A stretch of DNA of 64,000 nucleotides, from contig NC_065899.1 of the NCBI RefSeq assembly GCF_905147045.1, positions 4,228,501 to 4,292,500 of the forward strand, given 5' to 3'. Source of the DNA: Nymphalis io (lineage: Eukaryota > Arthropoda > Insecta > Lepidoptera > Nymphalidae). The notes under the pieces are model-generated. The model was not told where the DNA came from. It ran no database searches and saw only the letters and a program-made list of their open reading frames with translations. The translations under genes were made by a program, and so were the position numbers. The stretch's first letter is position 1; the number at the start of each line of letters is the position of its first letter. Shown piece after piece: positions 10,565-25,300 of this stretch.

Positions 10565-12928
10565 GTAGTTAAGATTTGAAACAAAAATATGAGATAACAC
10601 CAGTTAAGATGTTAAATTTTATTAGGAACTAACAAAGTGAAGCTAATTTATGTTCTTCCAGCCGAAAGATATCGCATTTAATGATGAATCTCGTTTAAAC
10701 TAAGTCCTCGTTTCAAAATAACGCAACAAAAAAAAATACTTTGGATAGACTGCTTCTAACTACGCAACCTGGTACTTGGTAGCTGACGATAGCTATTGAA
10801 GAATAACTTTCGAAATTTATAGCGACTACAAATATTGGTATATGACAATTCATAGTGATGGTAGTACCAGAAACCTCTACAATGCACGGTGGTTAGAAGT
10901 AAATTACTCAAAGCATTCGTAATCTGCAACTCGAAAGCAAACAATAGAGCAATAAATGATACAAGAGGCGACGGTTCGTGAAAGCTACCAAGTATCGACA
11001 ACAAATAAATCAGAGACAAGAACGTTACCTGCGTCCCGGAAAATATTGAGCGACCAATACATAAGTCAGTTTTCAGTAACATAATACACACCCAGTTTCT
11101 AAATTTGGGACATCGTTACAGAGGCAGCGATCACATCTTCTAATCTTTAGATGATTTATTTTTACGAGTACGAAGCTTTAGATGAAAATTTTCAATTTGC
11201 AAATTAATTTTTTAGAGACGCCAAAACATCAATAAATTAGCGACATGAACATTTATAAATCGACGATCGATCGATAGAATGTATTAATTTAATTAAAGTA
11301 TAAAATTTTAATAATATTTTCCTGTTATCCCGAGGAAATACTTATAAATATGAAGAAAATATAATAAATAATATTAATCAATTATATCAAAACAAAAATT
11401 TAAATAAAAAAATCTATGTAAATATGTATTAATCTTAAATGCTAATAAGATACTTGAAATAATATACTGAAAGGGTGTGTGTCGCACAGAAATAATCACA
11501 ATCTTTATATTTCCAAGAACCAATTACATATGACTGCGACATAAAAATGATAATTATCCAGAATAAGTGCACCCAAATTCTTACACGGGCCATATTTCGT
11601 AAGCGCAATCTTAAGGGCATCGGAGCAGGTAGAGAAAATCGACTTCATTGCGCACACAATTAACCAGAAGCTTCGTTTAATAAAAGCCCCAGAGATTTAA
11701 TCCGGTTTCTTCACATTTCGAAATATTTTTTTTACTTATATAATTGATTATATTTTTCTGTATGTTTAAAAATAACATATTTCTTAAATTTTTTGATGAA
11801 TTAATTTTATGGTCTGATCAGTATACACTCAAATCTACAAAAAAAAATATCTTATCCGGAATTGATCAGGAAAACATCCTGTTTCTAATATATCAAGAGT
11901 TACAAGTTACTGAATAGGAGCATTTTTGTCAGAAATTTCGCTACGTCACTACACGTGGTTAATTGGAACTTTAGCGCAACAGCTAGGGACGCGAATTTAA
12001 ACTTTGGTACGTCTCAAGTAACGAGAGATTTTCGAAGTTAATATTCATGACTCCCTAGGTATTTGTCAACCACAAGTGGAAAATATAACTTTTTAGCTAT
12101 TTATTGATTTGACTTAAGGCTATTTTATTAAAGTATTAATAATATTCCATAGCTCTCTACTACTATTAAATTATTGTATTTCACCAAGAGATTTAGGATT
12201 GTATTGGCTTCTCCAAAATGTGTAAACAGATCTAACCAACTACTTCGAAAGGAGTGTGTTCGTTCAAGACTTAAAATTAAATCCTAATTTATAGTTAAAT
12301 ATTACTTTCAATCACTTAGGATCTCATTAGGTTATAACAATTTAACCTAATAATATTCTAAGTGAATTTATTTATTAATATTTTCTTCATCCTGTTCCAA
12401 GTGCCTTCATCACGCGCTAAACCCAACGCATCATACCTTTACCTAATCTCGAAGCCATCTCGATGCTATCAAACACGTGCGAGCTGTTCACGTCACTATA
12501 CGTGACCCAACCAATTTCACCATAATTAGACTTATTCTCATGACCTACTGGTCTCTGTGTTCTCCGTCACCTATATTGAACAGTTGTAGGAAAATAATTC
12601 ACTAGAATTCAGCGAGTTGTCAAAGAAAAACACAGACTTGGTTTTTATTATATATATATTTTTTAAATGTCATATTTATTAAAGCGATATATCAAATTAT
12701 ATTTATAAGTCACAAGTAAATCATAAACACAAAAGTGCTTAGAGAAATATTTTAATATTGCTCGATTGATTATGCTAACAACCTACTAACCAATTGGCTA
12801 TTCAAGTACATAAATAATATATGTATATGAGTAATTGTATGCCCTACATATATGTAAAAACATATTCTTGTAAAAAGTTAAAGTGATTAAAAACTAGATA
12901 ATGTAAAAAATACATTCGACTTTATAAC
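10565..12928. other. Intergenic DNA downstream of DUSP11
   Basis: No gene is supported. A near-duplicated short motif, acgtcacta(c/t)acgtg, occurs at about 11944 and 12490. A candidate poly-A signal for DUSP11 (AATAAA on the minus strand) lies at 12675-12680, just inside this stretch. The small open frames at 10756-11091 and 11435-11620 show no domain. Confidence 0.35.
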
Positions 12929-13017
12929 ACAAACATATTTGTGGAAAAGTATACATATATCTAGTATATATCTAGTATTATGTATATCTCGAACTATTAT
13001 TCCACAAATATGTTTGT
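12929..13017 (-). repeat. 18-bp inverted repeat in DUSP11 3' flank
   Basis: ACAAACATATTTGTGGAA at 12929-12946 is exactly complementary to TTCCACAAATATGTTTGT at 13000-13017, with a 53-nt AT-rich spacer. It lies 144 to 232 nt past the DUSP11 stop codon, probably inside its 3' UTR, where it could fold as a long hairpin. It could also be the ends of an old MITE; no target duplication was seen. Confidence 0.6.
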
Positions 13018-13160
13018 ATTTAATATTTAGATTAAAACTGTAATGAAAACACTTTGTTAACACTTATTTTTCAGGAAAGTTCCTATATTTGATTCTCAAT
13101 AATCATATTTATAATCAAACTCGTATGATGACGTACTAGATTTTGAAATACTACGATCTA

Positions 13161-13330
13161 TTACTTTACTATTTTCATCGTTGGAGATGAACTACGTTTA
13201 ATTTTATATTTCTTTTTTACCGGCTTTATTACCGTGTCGGTCCCTAGATCCGGTGCAGCGGGACTCTTACCTAGTAGATCAGCAATAAAATTAGCTCTTT
13301 CTATTTGATAGCCTCTTGCCATTTCAAAAC
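13161..13330 (-). CDS. DUSP11: DUSP11 coding exon 8 (terminal)
   Basis: This 170-nt coding part completes Ser152 and encodes residues 153-207, FEMARGYQIERANFIADLLG followed by a Lys-rich tail, then TAA (13161-13163). The acceptor is AATTTACAG after a 72-nt intron. The ARG.QIER motif continues the family's last helix. Confidence 0.93.
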
Positions 13331-16300
13331 CTGTAAATTTTTTTATACGTTAACGAAATTAATTCAACATTAAACACTTTTAACTAAATAATTACTATAT
13401 ACTTTTAATTGCATCTTTAGCAGGTATCCCAATACGATCCCGCATATAACGGCAGACCATGTAGCCCGTTCTGTTCAAGCCATGAGTACAATGAACACCA
13501 ATCAACCAATCTGAAAATAATATTTAAATAATTACACTAAGGAAAGGAAATAATTTCATGAAATTATAAAGATGGATACTAATATCGATAACAAAATATA
13601 AATTTATTTGAAGATCGCCTCAAATACACTTAACAAATGAAAACATTAAAACGAATACGTATTGTAAGACCAAACAATAAACCACCAAATCGCTATACGT
13701 AATACCATCTTCAATTGAATTATCAGACAATGCACGATCAATAAGTAAAATGGTCCTCGAGAAAAATAAACGGCGAGTTCATGTTTGTGTCTTCAAAATC
13801 GCACCGCAAACATCGGACGGGGGTCGTTGACTCTCACCCGCTCACCCTACACGGGGTGGACATAGAAAGGGGTGGACGGGGTGAGCGGAAGCCGTGGCCG
13901 TGGTTTGACGCTTCCTCAGGAAGACCTTTGAAGTATGACGATAAATTCACACCCGACATAGCGCTAAGTAATCGTATTTATATATTTCTTTTTTATTTAT
14001 CCCAAAAAATAATTTAATTATTTAATATCACTTCAAAAAAGTAAGACTTATTTATAGAATCGAGACAAGCGTTAAGTCCAATTAAGGGATAATATAAAAT
14101 GGGTATCTACGCTTTAAATCTGATTGAGTACCTATCACGCTATTTTTAAACCGTTATCCTCGTAAACCGCCTCTTAGCACGAGACAAATGTTGAGAAATG
14201 GAAGCTTGTGACAAAATTTCCTCGTTGAACATTTATTTACTTGTGTCATGAACTCGATGAAAATAAAATTTTAATTTATTTAAATCGTAACTAATATTAT
14301 AAACGCGAAAGTTACTTTGATCTGATCATCATCAGATAATTTTAGATACACGTTGTTAAGAGTACATAAAGGAAATAGGATACCTATATATATTAGGGCA
14401 CCTGACTAACCCCCCCCCCCTTCTTCGGATGAAACTAGTTTTTATATTTACCAAGGGCTTTGTACGCCGGCGACCTAATTAACCACTCAGTTTGTTTACG
14501 ATTGTAGAAACCAACAATATATGATAATTGCAAGGTACCGACTTATTAATTAACTTATTTATTTTATAAATTGAAAGAATAAATACATGTATAACGTTAT
14601 AAAATAATATAATTGTTTTTAGTTGGCTATGTAATTCTCTCATTTGAGAAAAAGAAATTCCACCTGCCGGTTCTTTTCATTAAAATCTACTTTGCGAATC
14701 GGTGGTGCCTTAAATTTATTGTTGTAATATAATGATACAAAAAACTTTATAAGCCTATTTCAATAAATATAACTAAATTACATGAAAAAAAATATAAGAG
14801 GTAAATATAATAATCATAGTCGTTATGACTAATTTTATTGCGTTAAAGAAGTGATATATTTCCATAGATTCCATAGCTCCTTGGGTGTTTAAATCGAATA
14901 TTATATATAACAAGTCATTTGACTTCACTGACCCGAATTGTTTATCAAAGCACACATTATAAGCTTTTAAATAGAGATTTAAAATTTGCAAAGATCTTTG
15001 TTTCTAAAGAAACTCATTGAGAAAGGATTTCGCAAATTTTTGATATTAAGAAGCACTGCATTATTCTTCAATTTAAACGTACACAAAGAAATGGTCAAAA
15101 AATTTCGTATGGATTTGGACGTGTCGCGCTGAAAATGCACTAATATTAGAAACTAGACTGGTATTATTAGTAAGTGAAAAAAATACTTGTTTTTCCTTTA
15201 TATTATTTAATGTAATTTTGTGGTTTTTGTTTTGTTTTAACAAATATCCAGACACTTGCAAGAAACTATACTTTTAATTCCTAATCAAAAGTTTAGGAAT
15301 TAAAAGTAGAAAGTTATTTACAATATTTATTCGTAAGTACCGACTCCAAACATCAGCTTAGTCTTAAATTCGCTTCGATAACATCTGCCGCTACGGCATG
15401 CACATAGATAAGTTCGAGCATCTTATTGCGGATCGATTGTCGACAATCAGTGCATTGTGAGACAAGCCGATGGCGATACGGGAGAATGCGCCCACGCGCC
15501 GATCTCCTTGTATCGTAATCGGCTTATTAGGACTTTACGACACGCATCTCAGATTATGTCTCGCCTTAACAATGCTTTTCACATCAATATTTCTATAATT
15601 GCGCAAATATTAATTTTAGAAAAACAATAAAATACTTTGTTCAACGGTAACCAGCTTCGACTAATTGCGCCTCTCTTACATACACTATACTACGCTACAT
15701 TGCCTCATTCTCCTTGGCGCCACGCGTGGGCCGGGATGAGATGTTGACTGATTAGGTATTTAAAAGATAACTGTTGCACTACACGTTCTGTCATTCGGTA
15801 TTTTTATGATGCACCGACGGTAAAATATTTGTGTTACATAACATTTATTTCAAAAATTCTCTCAATTTAAAAATACCTTCACGAATAATGGTTGTTATCA
15901 TCTATATTTATTTTATTGCCATATGTCACAATTTTATATCTTTTAACGTTCGTTATCACGTTCCCAATAATACTATCTCAGCTACATTTGTCACCGTGGC
16001 CCCCTTAGCACAGAGTGCAACTTTGTCTACTATTTTATGTTTGAACAAAATGGACTGCTTCAAAGCAACGATATTTTTAGCTCCCGTACTAATTTTAAAA
16101 GTGCTTTTCTAACAAACAAATTTTGCCTGTTCACTGCAGATTAATTTATTAAGAATAAAGTTAAAAAAAACTATATTCAAAATATTATTCGATGAAATAA
16201 AAAGTTATTTGAGACTTATCTTCGATTAGAAGCGAGTCATCTGTCTGTAACGGAACCATATTTAATTAATCACTCTAGCGATGTTGAGAGTTGTGACAAC

Positions 16301-19300
16301 TTGTGCCACACGTGTCAAATATTTTTAAGTGAACAATTTTTCTTTTCATTTTATTGACTTTGTATAGAAATGTTAAATGATAACTATGGGTAACATAACA
16401 TATATTTAATAATAATGATATATGGTATTATAATATAAAAGCGAATACGAAAGTAGTTTACTGGTGGTAGGGCTTTGTGCAAGCTTACTGGTGGTAGGGC
16501 TTTGTGCAAGCTTACTGGTGGTAGGGCTTTGTGCAAGCTCGTCTGGGTAGGTACCACCCACTCATCAGATATTCTACCGCAAAACAGCAATACTTGATAT
16601 TGTTGTGTTCCGGTTTGAAGGGTGAGTGAGCCAGTGTAATTACAGGCACAAGGGACATAAAATCTTAGTTCCCAAGGTTGGTGGCGCATTGGATATGTAA
16701 GCGATGGTTGACATTTCTTACAATGCTAATGTCTAAGAGCGTTGGTGACCACTTACCATCAGGTGGCCCATATGCTCGTCCGCCTTCCTATTCTATAAAA
16801 AAAAAAAAAAAAGTTTGGCGAATGCGCCGACTAAGACCACCCTCGGTTAAACGAACGGTAGCGAGCGTAGGACATTCCCCGTGCTGCGATATCGTGTAAA
16901 TCAGAACACGAACGCGATTTGCGTGCGATAGCGCGTGAAATATGAATATCGTCGCATTACCGAGCCGGAGCGCCACCTCCTATTTCAATGTTAACATACA
17001 TATATTGCACCTCTGAAGCCCGAGCATGTAGCTTCTACAATAACCAATACAAACATTTTCATGTTGTTATTTCCACACATACATTTATATGTACATTTAT
17101 GCATCACGTAAGAATCGCGTATTAAAAATGCATATAATCCCGAATAAAGTGATAGAAAACAGAGTCAATTTCAAACATAAATTAGGACACCATGACACCT
17201 ATCTTGAAAGTATTATTAATTAAGGCCAGTAACAACAATGGTATCTTATTAATAAAACATATTAACTCGATTCGGTCTATATTTAAGAAACTGGCGCTAA
17301 CCATAGAAAACCAGTCTCTTATAATACACATCTCACTCAATCTACTTAGCGACACCGATAACTGGCCATTACCAATGAAAACGCAGACAGATACTAGTAT
17401 GCTCACTATTAAATGAAACTACCCACGTAATCTAATAAAAGCTAGTTTTGGTGATCAAGACAAACAAGGGCGCCCATTCGTAATTAGAACTTAATGAACA
17501 TTCTGAATATTGAGTTCGGCACCGTGAGAAGTTCGTCGATAACCACGATTTGTGTCAATGTAATTAAAAGTGTAGCTGCCGATAATCTCAGACGTGTGGA
17601 CCGAACTTACTAGTTTTGATTGCTATGACTTATTGACAAACCAATTGAACGAGAACTCCGACGCAGCCTTTTTATAATGGTGAGTGAGATGTCATTGAAG
17701 CTCTTTATTTGATAAACGCGTTATGCATTCCAAGTCGAAATCAAATCGATCTTTAATTGAAATCGTATGTTGTGTCCAGCATTAACGATAAGCTTTCAAA
17801 TAACTTTGATGATCTCGTTACGTAAGAGATTAACACTGCAAATGAGATGGACAAGATTAATAATTTCTTCTTAATAATATATTAATACTATCTATTTTAT
17901 TAAATTATAGACAAAAATAAGCTTGCCTGGGTTTGAACCGGCAATTCTCGATTGAAATTCACGTGTTCTAACCAAAGCGCTATATCGCCTCTTATTAACA
18001 AAAGTATACAGAATGAAATGACAATTGAATACAAAAACATAATTTTCAATTGAAGTTAACTGTACAATCGTGATCACCGTGTATTTTGAGACGACGTCGA
18101 CAATAGAATAACAATTAGTGACTATAAAGGCTTAGCTCAATGACACTGTTTATGGTGGTCTTGTAAAGTAATACAATTAGGCAATGGGCGTGCATTAACA
18201 CCTCACCGAAACTTCTCTCCCACGCAAGACATTTCTCCTTGTGAATCGTACCTACGTCAAAGTTTACAAAATCTTTTTCCATTTTTGCCATTACTCTGAA
18301 GTTAGTCACAAGTTTAAAAACCTGTCAATAATCTTAAGTTTATAGGTATAACAAGAAGTACGTATTAAAATAAACAGAAATAAATAGTAAAGAAATAAAC
18401 AATTAAAATTGTCTGGCAAATTAAATATATTTTTATCAAGAGGTATCAGACAATTTTATTGAAGAAAACATTGTCTGGTTCCGAATTAAAGTCGTACTTA
18501 TCTTCTATCGATAATTACGCTTCACTTTTATCATTTTAATGAATGTTATAACAAAAGCGGATGAATCTAATGCAAAGAAAATTTAGTAACAGTAGAAATC
18601 TACATTGAGTGACGCTATGACGTTGTTTCATATTGTATGAGGTTTAGGTGTAAACTCCAAACATTTGCATACAAAAATGTCTTACCATCATTTATTTTAA
18701 GAAATTCGTCCACAGTGTCCATGAACCTGTAAACAGAAACATATTAATAATGGGATGTATTTATGAAATAGCAATATATAATACAAAATAACAATTACTA
18801 ATTACATATTAAATACATTATGACAGCAAAAAAACTTAAACGGTTTACTATATAAATCAACACATGAGCGTATCGTTATGTGATCAAACATGATAATATA
18901 TTACAAATGAGAATAAGCGCTAATGATTGTTATTTTATAATAAAAGCAATATTCTGTTTAATTTTATTGCATTCCAACACTCCATAATACCTTGTTCCTA
19001 AACAGTGAAACATCAATAAAACTTGACGACGATGTAAAATGATATGTAAGAACATCACTGCCGTCGCATAATATTAAATTGAAATTCACAAAAATGTTAA
19101 AACTACGGCTCGCAGTCAAAAATGAAATATTATCATGTATCGATCGCAGCGTGTCGCCATACTTTAATCGATTTTTTTACACCTAAAAACCGCATGATCA
19201 GTGGGCGTCTCAGAGTTACAAGGCGTTTCTGCCGAGCGGTGGATTGCATTTCTGCCTATTTGGTGAATTATGTTTGTTTTCGTCATAACAAATATCTTTT

Positions 19301-22300
19301 ATGTGATAGGAGAGGTGGCGCCGAATACCTTTCGGAATGTTTCTAAAATGACGTCGAAGGGTGGTCCTCAAGAGATGCAAATAGATGGAATTTATTTACT
19401 GATAAATCAAGCCCCATTGTAATGAAAAGTTGTCTTCGAGCGTTGCGATAATTGTGATTTGTCATGTAAAATAATATGAAAACATTCACTCGAGTATTAA
19501 AAAAAACTAAATTCAAAACATTTTAAATTTGAACAAAACACATTATCAGTAATAAAAAAGAAAAACAACTTTATAATCAACAAACAATCATAAAATTAAC
19601 CGTGAAACTGTAAATTAAGATTGCTAGCTGTAGGAGGTTAAACAAAAGATCATTAACAAACAATTCTCAAGAACTTTAATCTTTACTCCAATAAGATTTA
19701 CTAAACGAAACTATCCACGACGTGTGGCGACTGGCGCCAAAGAGTAAACAATTTAATTATGCATAAAGTCACGATTCGACAAATTCATTGAAACGAGTAT
19801 ACGTATTGCGTACAATCTTATATCTTAATTCCGAGATCGAATAGACCTTCCAACTGATTCCTTATTTAAATAGGAAACAAAGTTTGTGCTTTATGTAATT
19901 AAAATCTTAGAATTGTGCTTTTTAGAATCATTCGTAGAATTATACTATTTATTTTTCACTTTAATACGCAAATATTTGCACACATTTATTTTTTTCTTAA
20001 TCACATGTGATATTTTCTAGTAAATTGCTCATAATTACTACACAACCTACTTCTACAAACTTACTTTATAATTATAATTTAACATCAAAATAATAACATA
20101 TCTTGTTTTGTTATTATATAATTGTTTCTATCGCGGTAAAATATATAATACAATTCGTGGTGAGGCATGTACTCTACCACGAACTGCAATTAAAATAGTC
20201 TACCACAATACAATAATATAAAATGAGTTTACTTTTATAATTATATTTATTTAAAAATAATAATATTTCATTATTGAGATCAAAATCAAGATTGGATGAG
20301 TAAGGCCAAACTTTGAATTAAACTTTCTAAGCATTTCCTGACCAACCAACACGGACGTCATTATTTAAAAACTGTCAGAATTGTGTATTTTATTGCTCGG
20401 TCGGGTAGATCGAACCAACGTGAATTACATGCTTTCTTATTTAATATTAGTTGCGTCTTACGGTGTGTGATAATTTATATCTAGCGGCGTTATCTGTCGG
20501 TAGATCGCTCCCGAGTTATAATCCGGGTATTTTTCATGCGGCAAAGACCGTGCCACTGCGTGGCGTTACTGGAAAATTTATTTAACTGCGTGAAACGTCG
20601 CTGCAATTATTATAACCTTTAACAACAGATGGGACAGGAACCTCCAGCGTCCGCGAACATACTTGCGTGCCCAAAGGTTTATAAGAGATATCATATGGCA
20701 AACTCAATACGATGTGCTATCGATGTGCGATCTTCAATGGGTAATCCAAGATATCCAATCAGTCACCATGTGTGTGAGGTCTTTTTATAAATGAAACACG
20801 CACCATAAAAATACATAAACCTGAGTCTTAAGATAAAATTATCCTTTCGATGGTATGCTAGATACTTACCATATTGTAAACTATTCCATTTCAAAAAGTT
20901 AGTCGCCGCTGAACCTAATTTGTACTATATAATCTTTATATTATACGAATCTAGTCTCACATATCTGATAGATGGAAGTATATTTTCACCCCTAACAAGA
21001 GACCTCACATATGTGATAGGAGCGCATCCATCATGGTAGTGTACAACGTACATGTCGGTGCTCTACAAGCAAGTGGTCGAAACTGAGATAATAGGGGACA
21101 TCTTGATACAACGCCAGATAAGGATACGGATGGTTCCCATGCAATCCGGAGCGTCCTTAAAAGCAGAGACATGTATTGTAACAGTACCATGGGCCAAAGG
21201 TTAAGCAAGACTATACTGAGAAAACGAACCGATTCCAAATTAACCGATTTAAAAATTACAAACACAAATATATATAACACAAAATATTTTATTTATACAC
21301 GATTTATTACACGAACATTACGAAATTAATAATAAAGGTATATTGCAATAAAGAGCATGCCTGTGTAAGATGGTTTATTTTACATCCATGTCTATTTTTA
21401 GTCAAACGAAGTTTCATCGCATGGTTAAAAAGAAAACAAATATTGATATTACGTTAATTTACGTTTGTGTTCGTAATATAAGCAAGTAAATATAACGAGC
21501 TGGTCTCATTTTAACACGATGTTTAAAGAACATGATATGTGGAGATACAAAGTTATTACTGCTAACTGCCAACTAGTAGGCGCATCGTTACCTCCGGCGG
21601 TGAACTGTCGATACTCATATGAGATAAAAGATATAAATGTGTATATGTTATAAGATATAATGTTAACAATCAATTTGAACTTGTTTAAGTTTTTGAATAT
21701 TATTTATAAATTATTTTAACCTTATTAAATCTTATTATTGAAAACCAATTTGTTCGATTTTTATTTTGTTAAATAGTTTATAGTAGTGAAGGTGTTTTTG
21801 TATAAATATATAAATGCAATGTGTATTTTTTTCTCAAACGCTTCGCTGATTACACCTTGACTTTAGTGAATATGTTATCCTTTGATGACGGTCCTGTGTA
21901 AAGTAACACTCATATGTCTTCGAATGAGAGTGAAATTCTAAATCATCGCTTATTACTATAACAGCGCTATCTTATTGGAGCTGTAAGTTTTATACCTATT
22001 TTTAATATAACAATTATTAATTACTAGCATTTAATTTTTTTTAAATGTTTCATATATTTAAAATACATTTATTTCAGTTATTTTTTAAGTTGTCTTTTAT
22101 TTCAAAACATGTTAAATATCAATTTTAACGATACTTTGTTAATAAAGTATTTTTTATGTTAGGTTTTGTTTAATAGAAACCGCAATATAATAGCTACATA
22201 CGACCACCCAACAACGAGTTTTCCGATTCCTCTTAGAATATTCTCACAAAGTGTGACTCATATGAAGTCGCATAACTATTACGTGTTCGCTACAAGCCTA

Positions 22301-25300
22301 GTAAGCTCATCTCAATTAGATGCAATGAATCAGTGCCTACAGATGACAATTGTTGGTTCCCAGAATAAATTTGCTTTTGCGGTTTATGATACTGCCTTAA
22401 AAGGTTCTCAAAGAGAAACCGCTAAAAATAATGTTTTTAGTCAATCGCGGCCTGAATTACAAACACGAAATTTAATATTATTAAGAGAAATATTTTAACA
22501 AAGACACATCTATTGAATTATTGGGTGACAATTTAAAAAAAAGTCATTTTAAAACTGTTTTCCTGATCGATAAAATGCCTAAGCTATAAAACAATACATT
22601 CAAAGGAAAACTTTCTTCCGAATTTTCAACAGAAATAATATCACAATACGTATTCGTCAGTTTATAAACATGTAGGATGTGCTCATTAATTAGCATCAAA
22701 AGCCGGCGCCAGTGATACATAAACCGCGGTACTAAATACTCAAAACATTAATCGTGAGTCATTTTTGTGATTAATTCAAGTGTCCCGCACTTACATATGT
22801 CACGGGATATAAAATTTTCATAATGTTTAATATTATGTAACTTATAAATAAATATCTTAAATAAAAACCGACAATGAAGAACAAACATTAAAAATAAATA
22901 CGTAACAATCAAGTACAATGTATTGATAAAATTGATTTATTGTTATAACGTATAATTACAAGTAGAAAGTGACAGCCTGTTTATGTCCCCCTGGCTGGCT
23001 GGCTGGCTAAGGCCTTCTCTCCGTTTAAGGAAAAAGTTAAAGGCTAATTCAATCACGCTGCTCCAATACAAATTGGTAATCACACATGTGGAAGATCTGC
23101 ATCCAACACTTGCTTTCCTCGATATGTTTTCCTTCACCGCCGAGCACGCGATGAATTTATAAACACATGATAAGTTTGAACACAAAACCTTCGGTTACAA
23201 TTCAAAAAAGGAAAGATTATTGAAATGAAATATCAAAAAATAATTGCTATAAAATAAAAAATATATAATATTATAAACATAACACTGAATATATTGGCAT
23301 TATAAGCGTATGTTAATTTGATTATGGTAAATTTTGAAACATGTCCAACGGACCTAGCATTACACGGCCAGAATAATGATTACGAACATTAAAACAAGAT
23401 TATGCCCTAATCAATACATGTATTTGAACATGTTTCATAACCCGATTTTAATTAAGTCCCACAGGTCGACGCGAGTAATTTCGTAAGGCTCACTGACAAG
23501 TCGAACTATGCACAATAATAAGATAACCAACTATAATAATACATATTTGTCCAATGTCTCAATTATTACATGTGTGGTCTATAAATGATTATATAGAAGC
23601 GATGTAATGGAAGGAAACTATAACATTGTCGATATTAACATCGGTTATTACTTCGAATGAAACGCGGTAACCGTTCGTAATGGGCACGTTACTATTAATA
23701 TTATTACAGACATTACAGAGAGCCAACTGTTTGTTTCTTCAATAGACGAATGATTTTTGTTGTTAAATGATACTAACTGTAATATGAATCAAAATAGCTG
23801 TCGTGTATTTATTATCTAAATGAAAGTTGTATAAGATTATAACGGACGCTGTCATACTTTTTGTATGACGTCTTAATCATAATTAAGGACTATCTTAAAT
23901 ATGTTTGACATCAATAGAAGCTTCTTGAAGCAATTAGACCGTCCGCTCAATTCAAAACAACCATTTTGGTTTTCCCGTTGAAAACTTGATTGAATAAGTT
24001 AAAAATAGGAAAATGACTTAATATTGCTATGTCAAATTGTCTCGAGATAACTCTCAATCATGCGCTAATAGAATAACAAACAAAAAAATATTGAAGAAAA
24101 AAGCTTTAATGCGGATTTAGCGTGATCAGATGATACGGTATCCATTATATAAATATTGAAACATAATATAGCTGAATCGATACTTTTAATATAATCGAAA
24201 ATATCGATGATTTTACATCACATATCCGGCATCGCATTCGTATGTGAATTGAAAATGCATAAAAGGTAATAAGTATTCATTAGCGACGCATAAATAAAAG
24301 AAACGAACCCCTCAGAAATCTCTTTAGTTTTCATCCATAAAAATCTATTAATCTGACAATCCGTACTTCAACGGTGGTCACAATTTATAGTCGGCCTGAT
24401 TGTTGGTACACGGGCTGGTTTGTAATGACGACATGATCGTGGACAGTCGACATGGAAAACAAGTAAAAATATAGCCGTGATAAATGAACAAACGGTCGAG
24501 GCACGCGAGCATCATTACGAGCGTGCGCATGATCATCTTCGTCTCATACAATGAAAGGTCACTGCGGTGATATTACCATTATATCTTTGCCCCGTCTTAT
24601 TTTATTTAAAAATATCTATATTAATAAAAAAATTAATACAAAATTTCAAAACTTTTTATATTTTTATTTCGTTATTAAGCGCTTACTTTGAAGTAGCTAT
24701 ACGGGTGGCACATTTGTCGAGGCCTAACTGACAGACAGATGCGCGGCTCTCGGGCGCGATAACAGGGACGAAGTATCTGAGAAATGCCGATGGTTATTTA
24801 TGGCGAGGCTAGCCGTCGTCGTCGTGCAGCCTCTAACAAAAGACTAAACAAATGACCGAGATAATCTACTAGTTAAAGCTCTTAGTTTAGGCAAGTGATA
24901 AAAATCTGATTAATACCACTGTTTTTGTAATCAGTATTTTTTCTTACTCAATTAAATAATAATTGAACATCAAAAAATTGTAATTGATCGAGTTAATAAT
25001 GTGTCTTTTTTTCTCATAACCGGTGAGACATGTGTTGCTCGTAGGGCGACACGTACTAGCGACAAATGCCTTTCAAATTCCAAAAGGTATCGGTTAACGC
25101 GTGGGAGGCAGACGCAGCGCGCCGCCAATGAACACAAGCGCTAGATGTGACCGGCTTCAATTGAATCTAAAGAGGTACCAGCGGTACCACTACACTACAC
25201 TAACTCTGAGCGTCTGTGGCCCTCAGGCGCGCCGACAACGCCCACGCATGCGCAGAGATTTATAACATTACCCATATTCGGCCTACGAACGGCGCCAATT

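Larger units (their letters stand above)
13511..18685 (-). other. DUSP11 intron 6
   Basis: A 5.2-kb intron. It holds a GC-richer block at about 13785-13960 with no recognised product, a C11 tract at 14410-14420, a perfect 15-bp hairpin at 15269-15308, non-repetitive GC-richer blocks at about 15340-15540 and 15660-15800, a candidate small secreted ORF at 15888-16112, a retroposon with three 27-bp units at 16458-16812, a SINE head at 17915-17993, and an 11-bp inverted repeat at 18405-18457. Confidence 0.8.

Noticed and set aside
13781..14017. 78-aa frame just upstream of exon 7
   Set aside because: The GC-rich first part is unlike its surroundings, but no family, start context or splice signals support it.
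16384..16689. 101-aa frame with triple SLHKALPPV repeat
   Set aside because: It is the antisense translation of the family R retroposon and its three 27-bp units.
22166..22498. 110-aa frame in intron 5
   Set aside because: No ATG in good context at the start, no domain, and no sign of coding composition; not supported as a gene.
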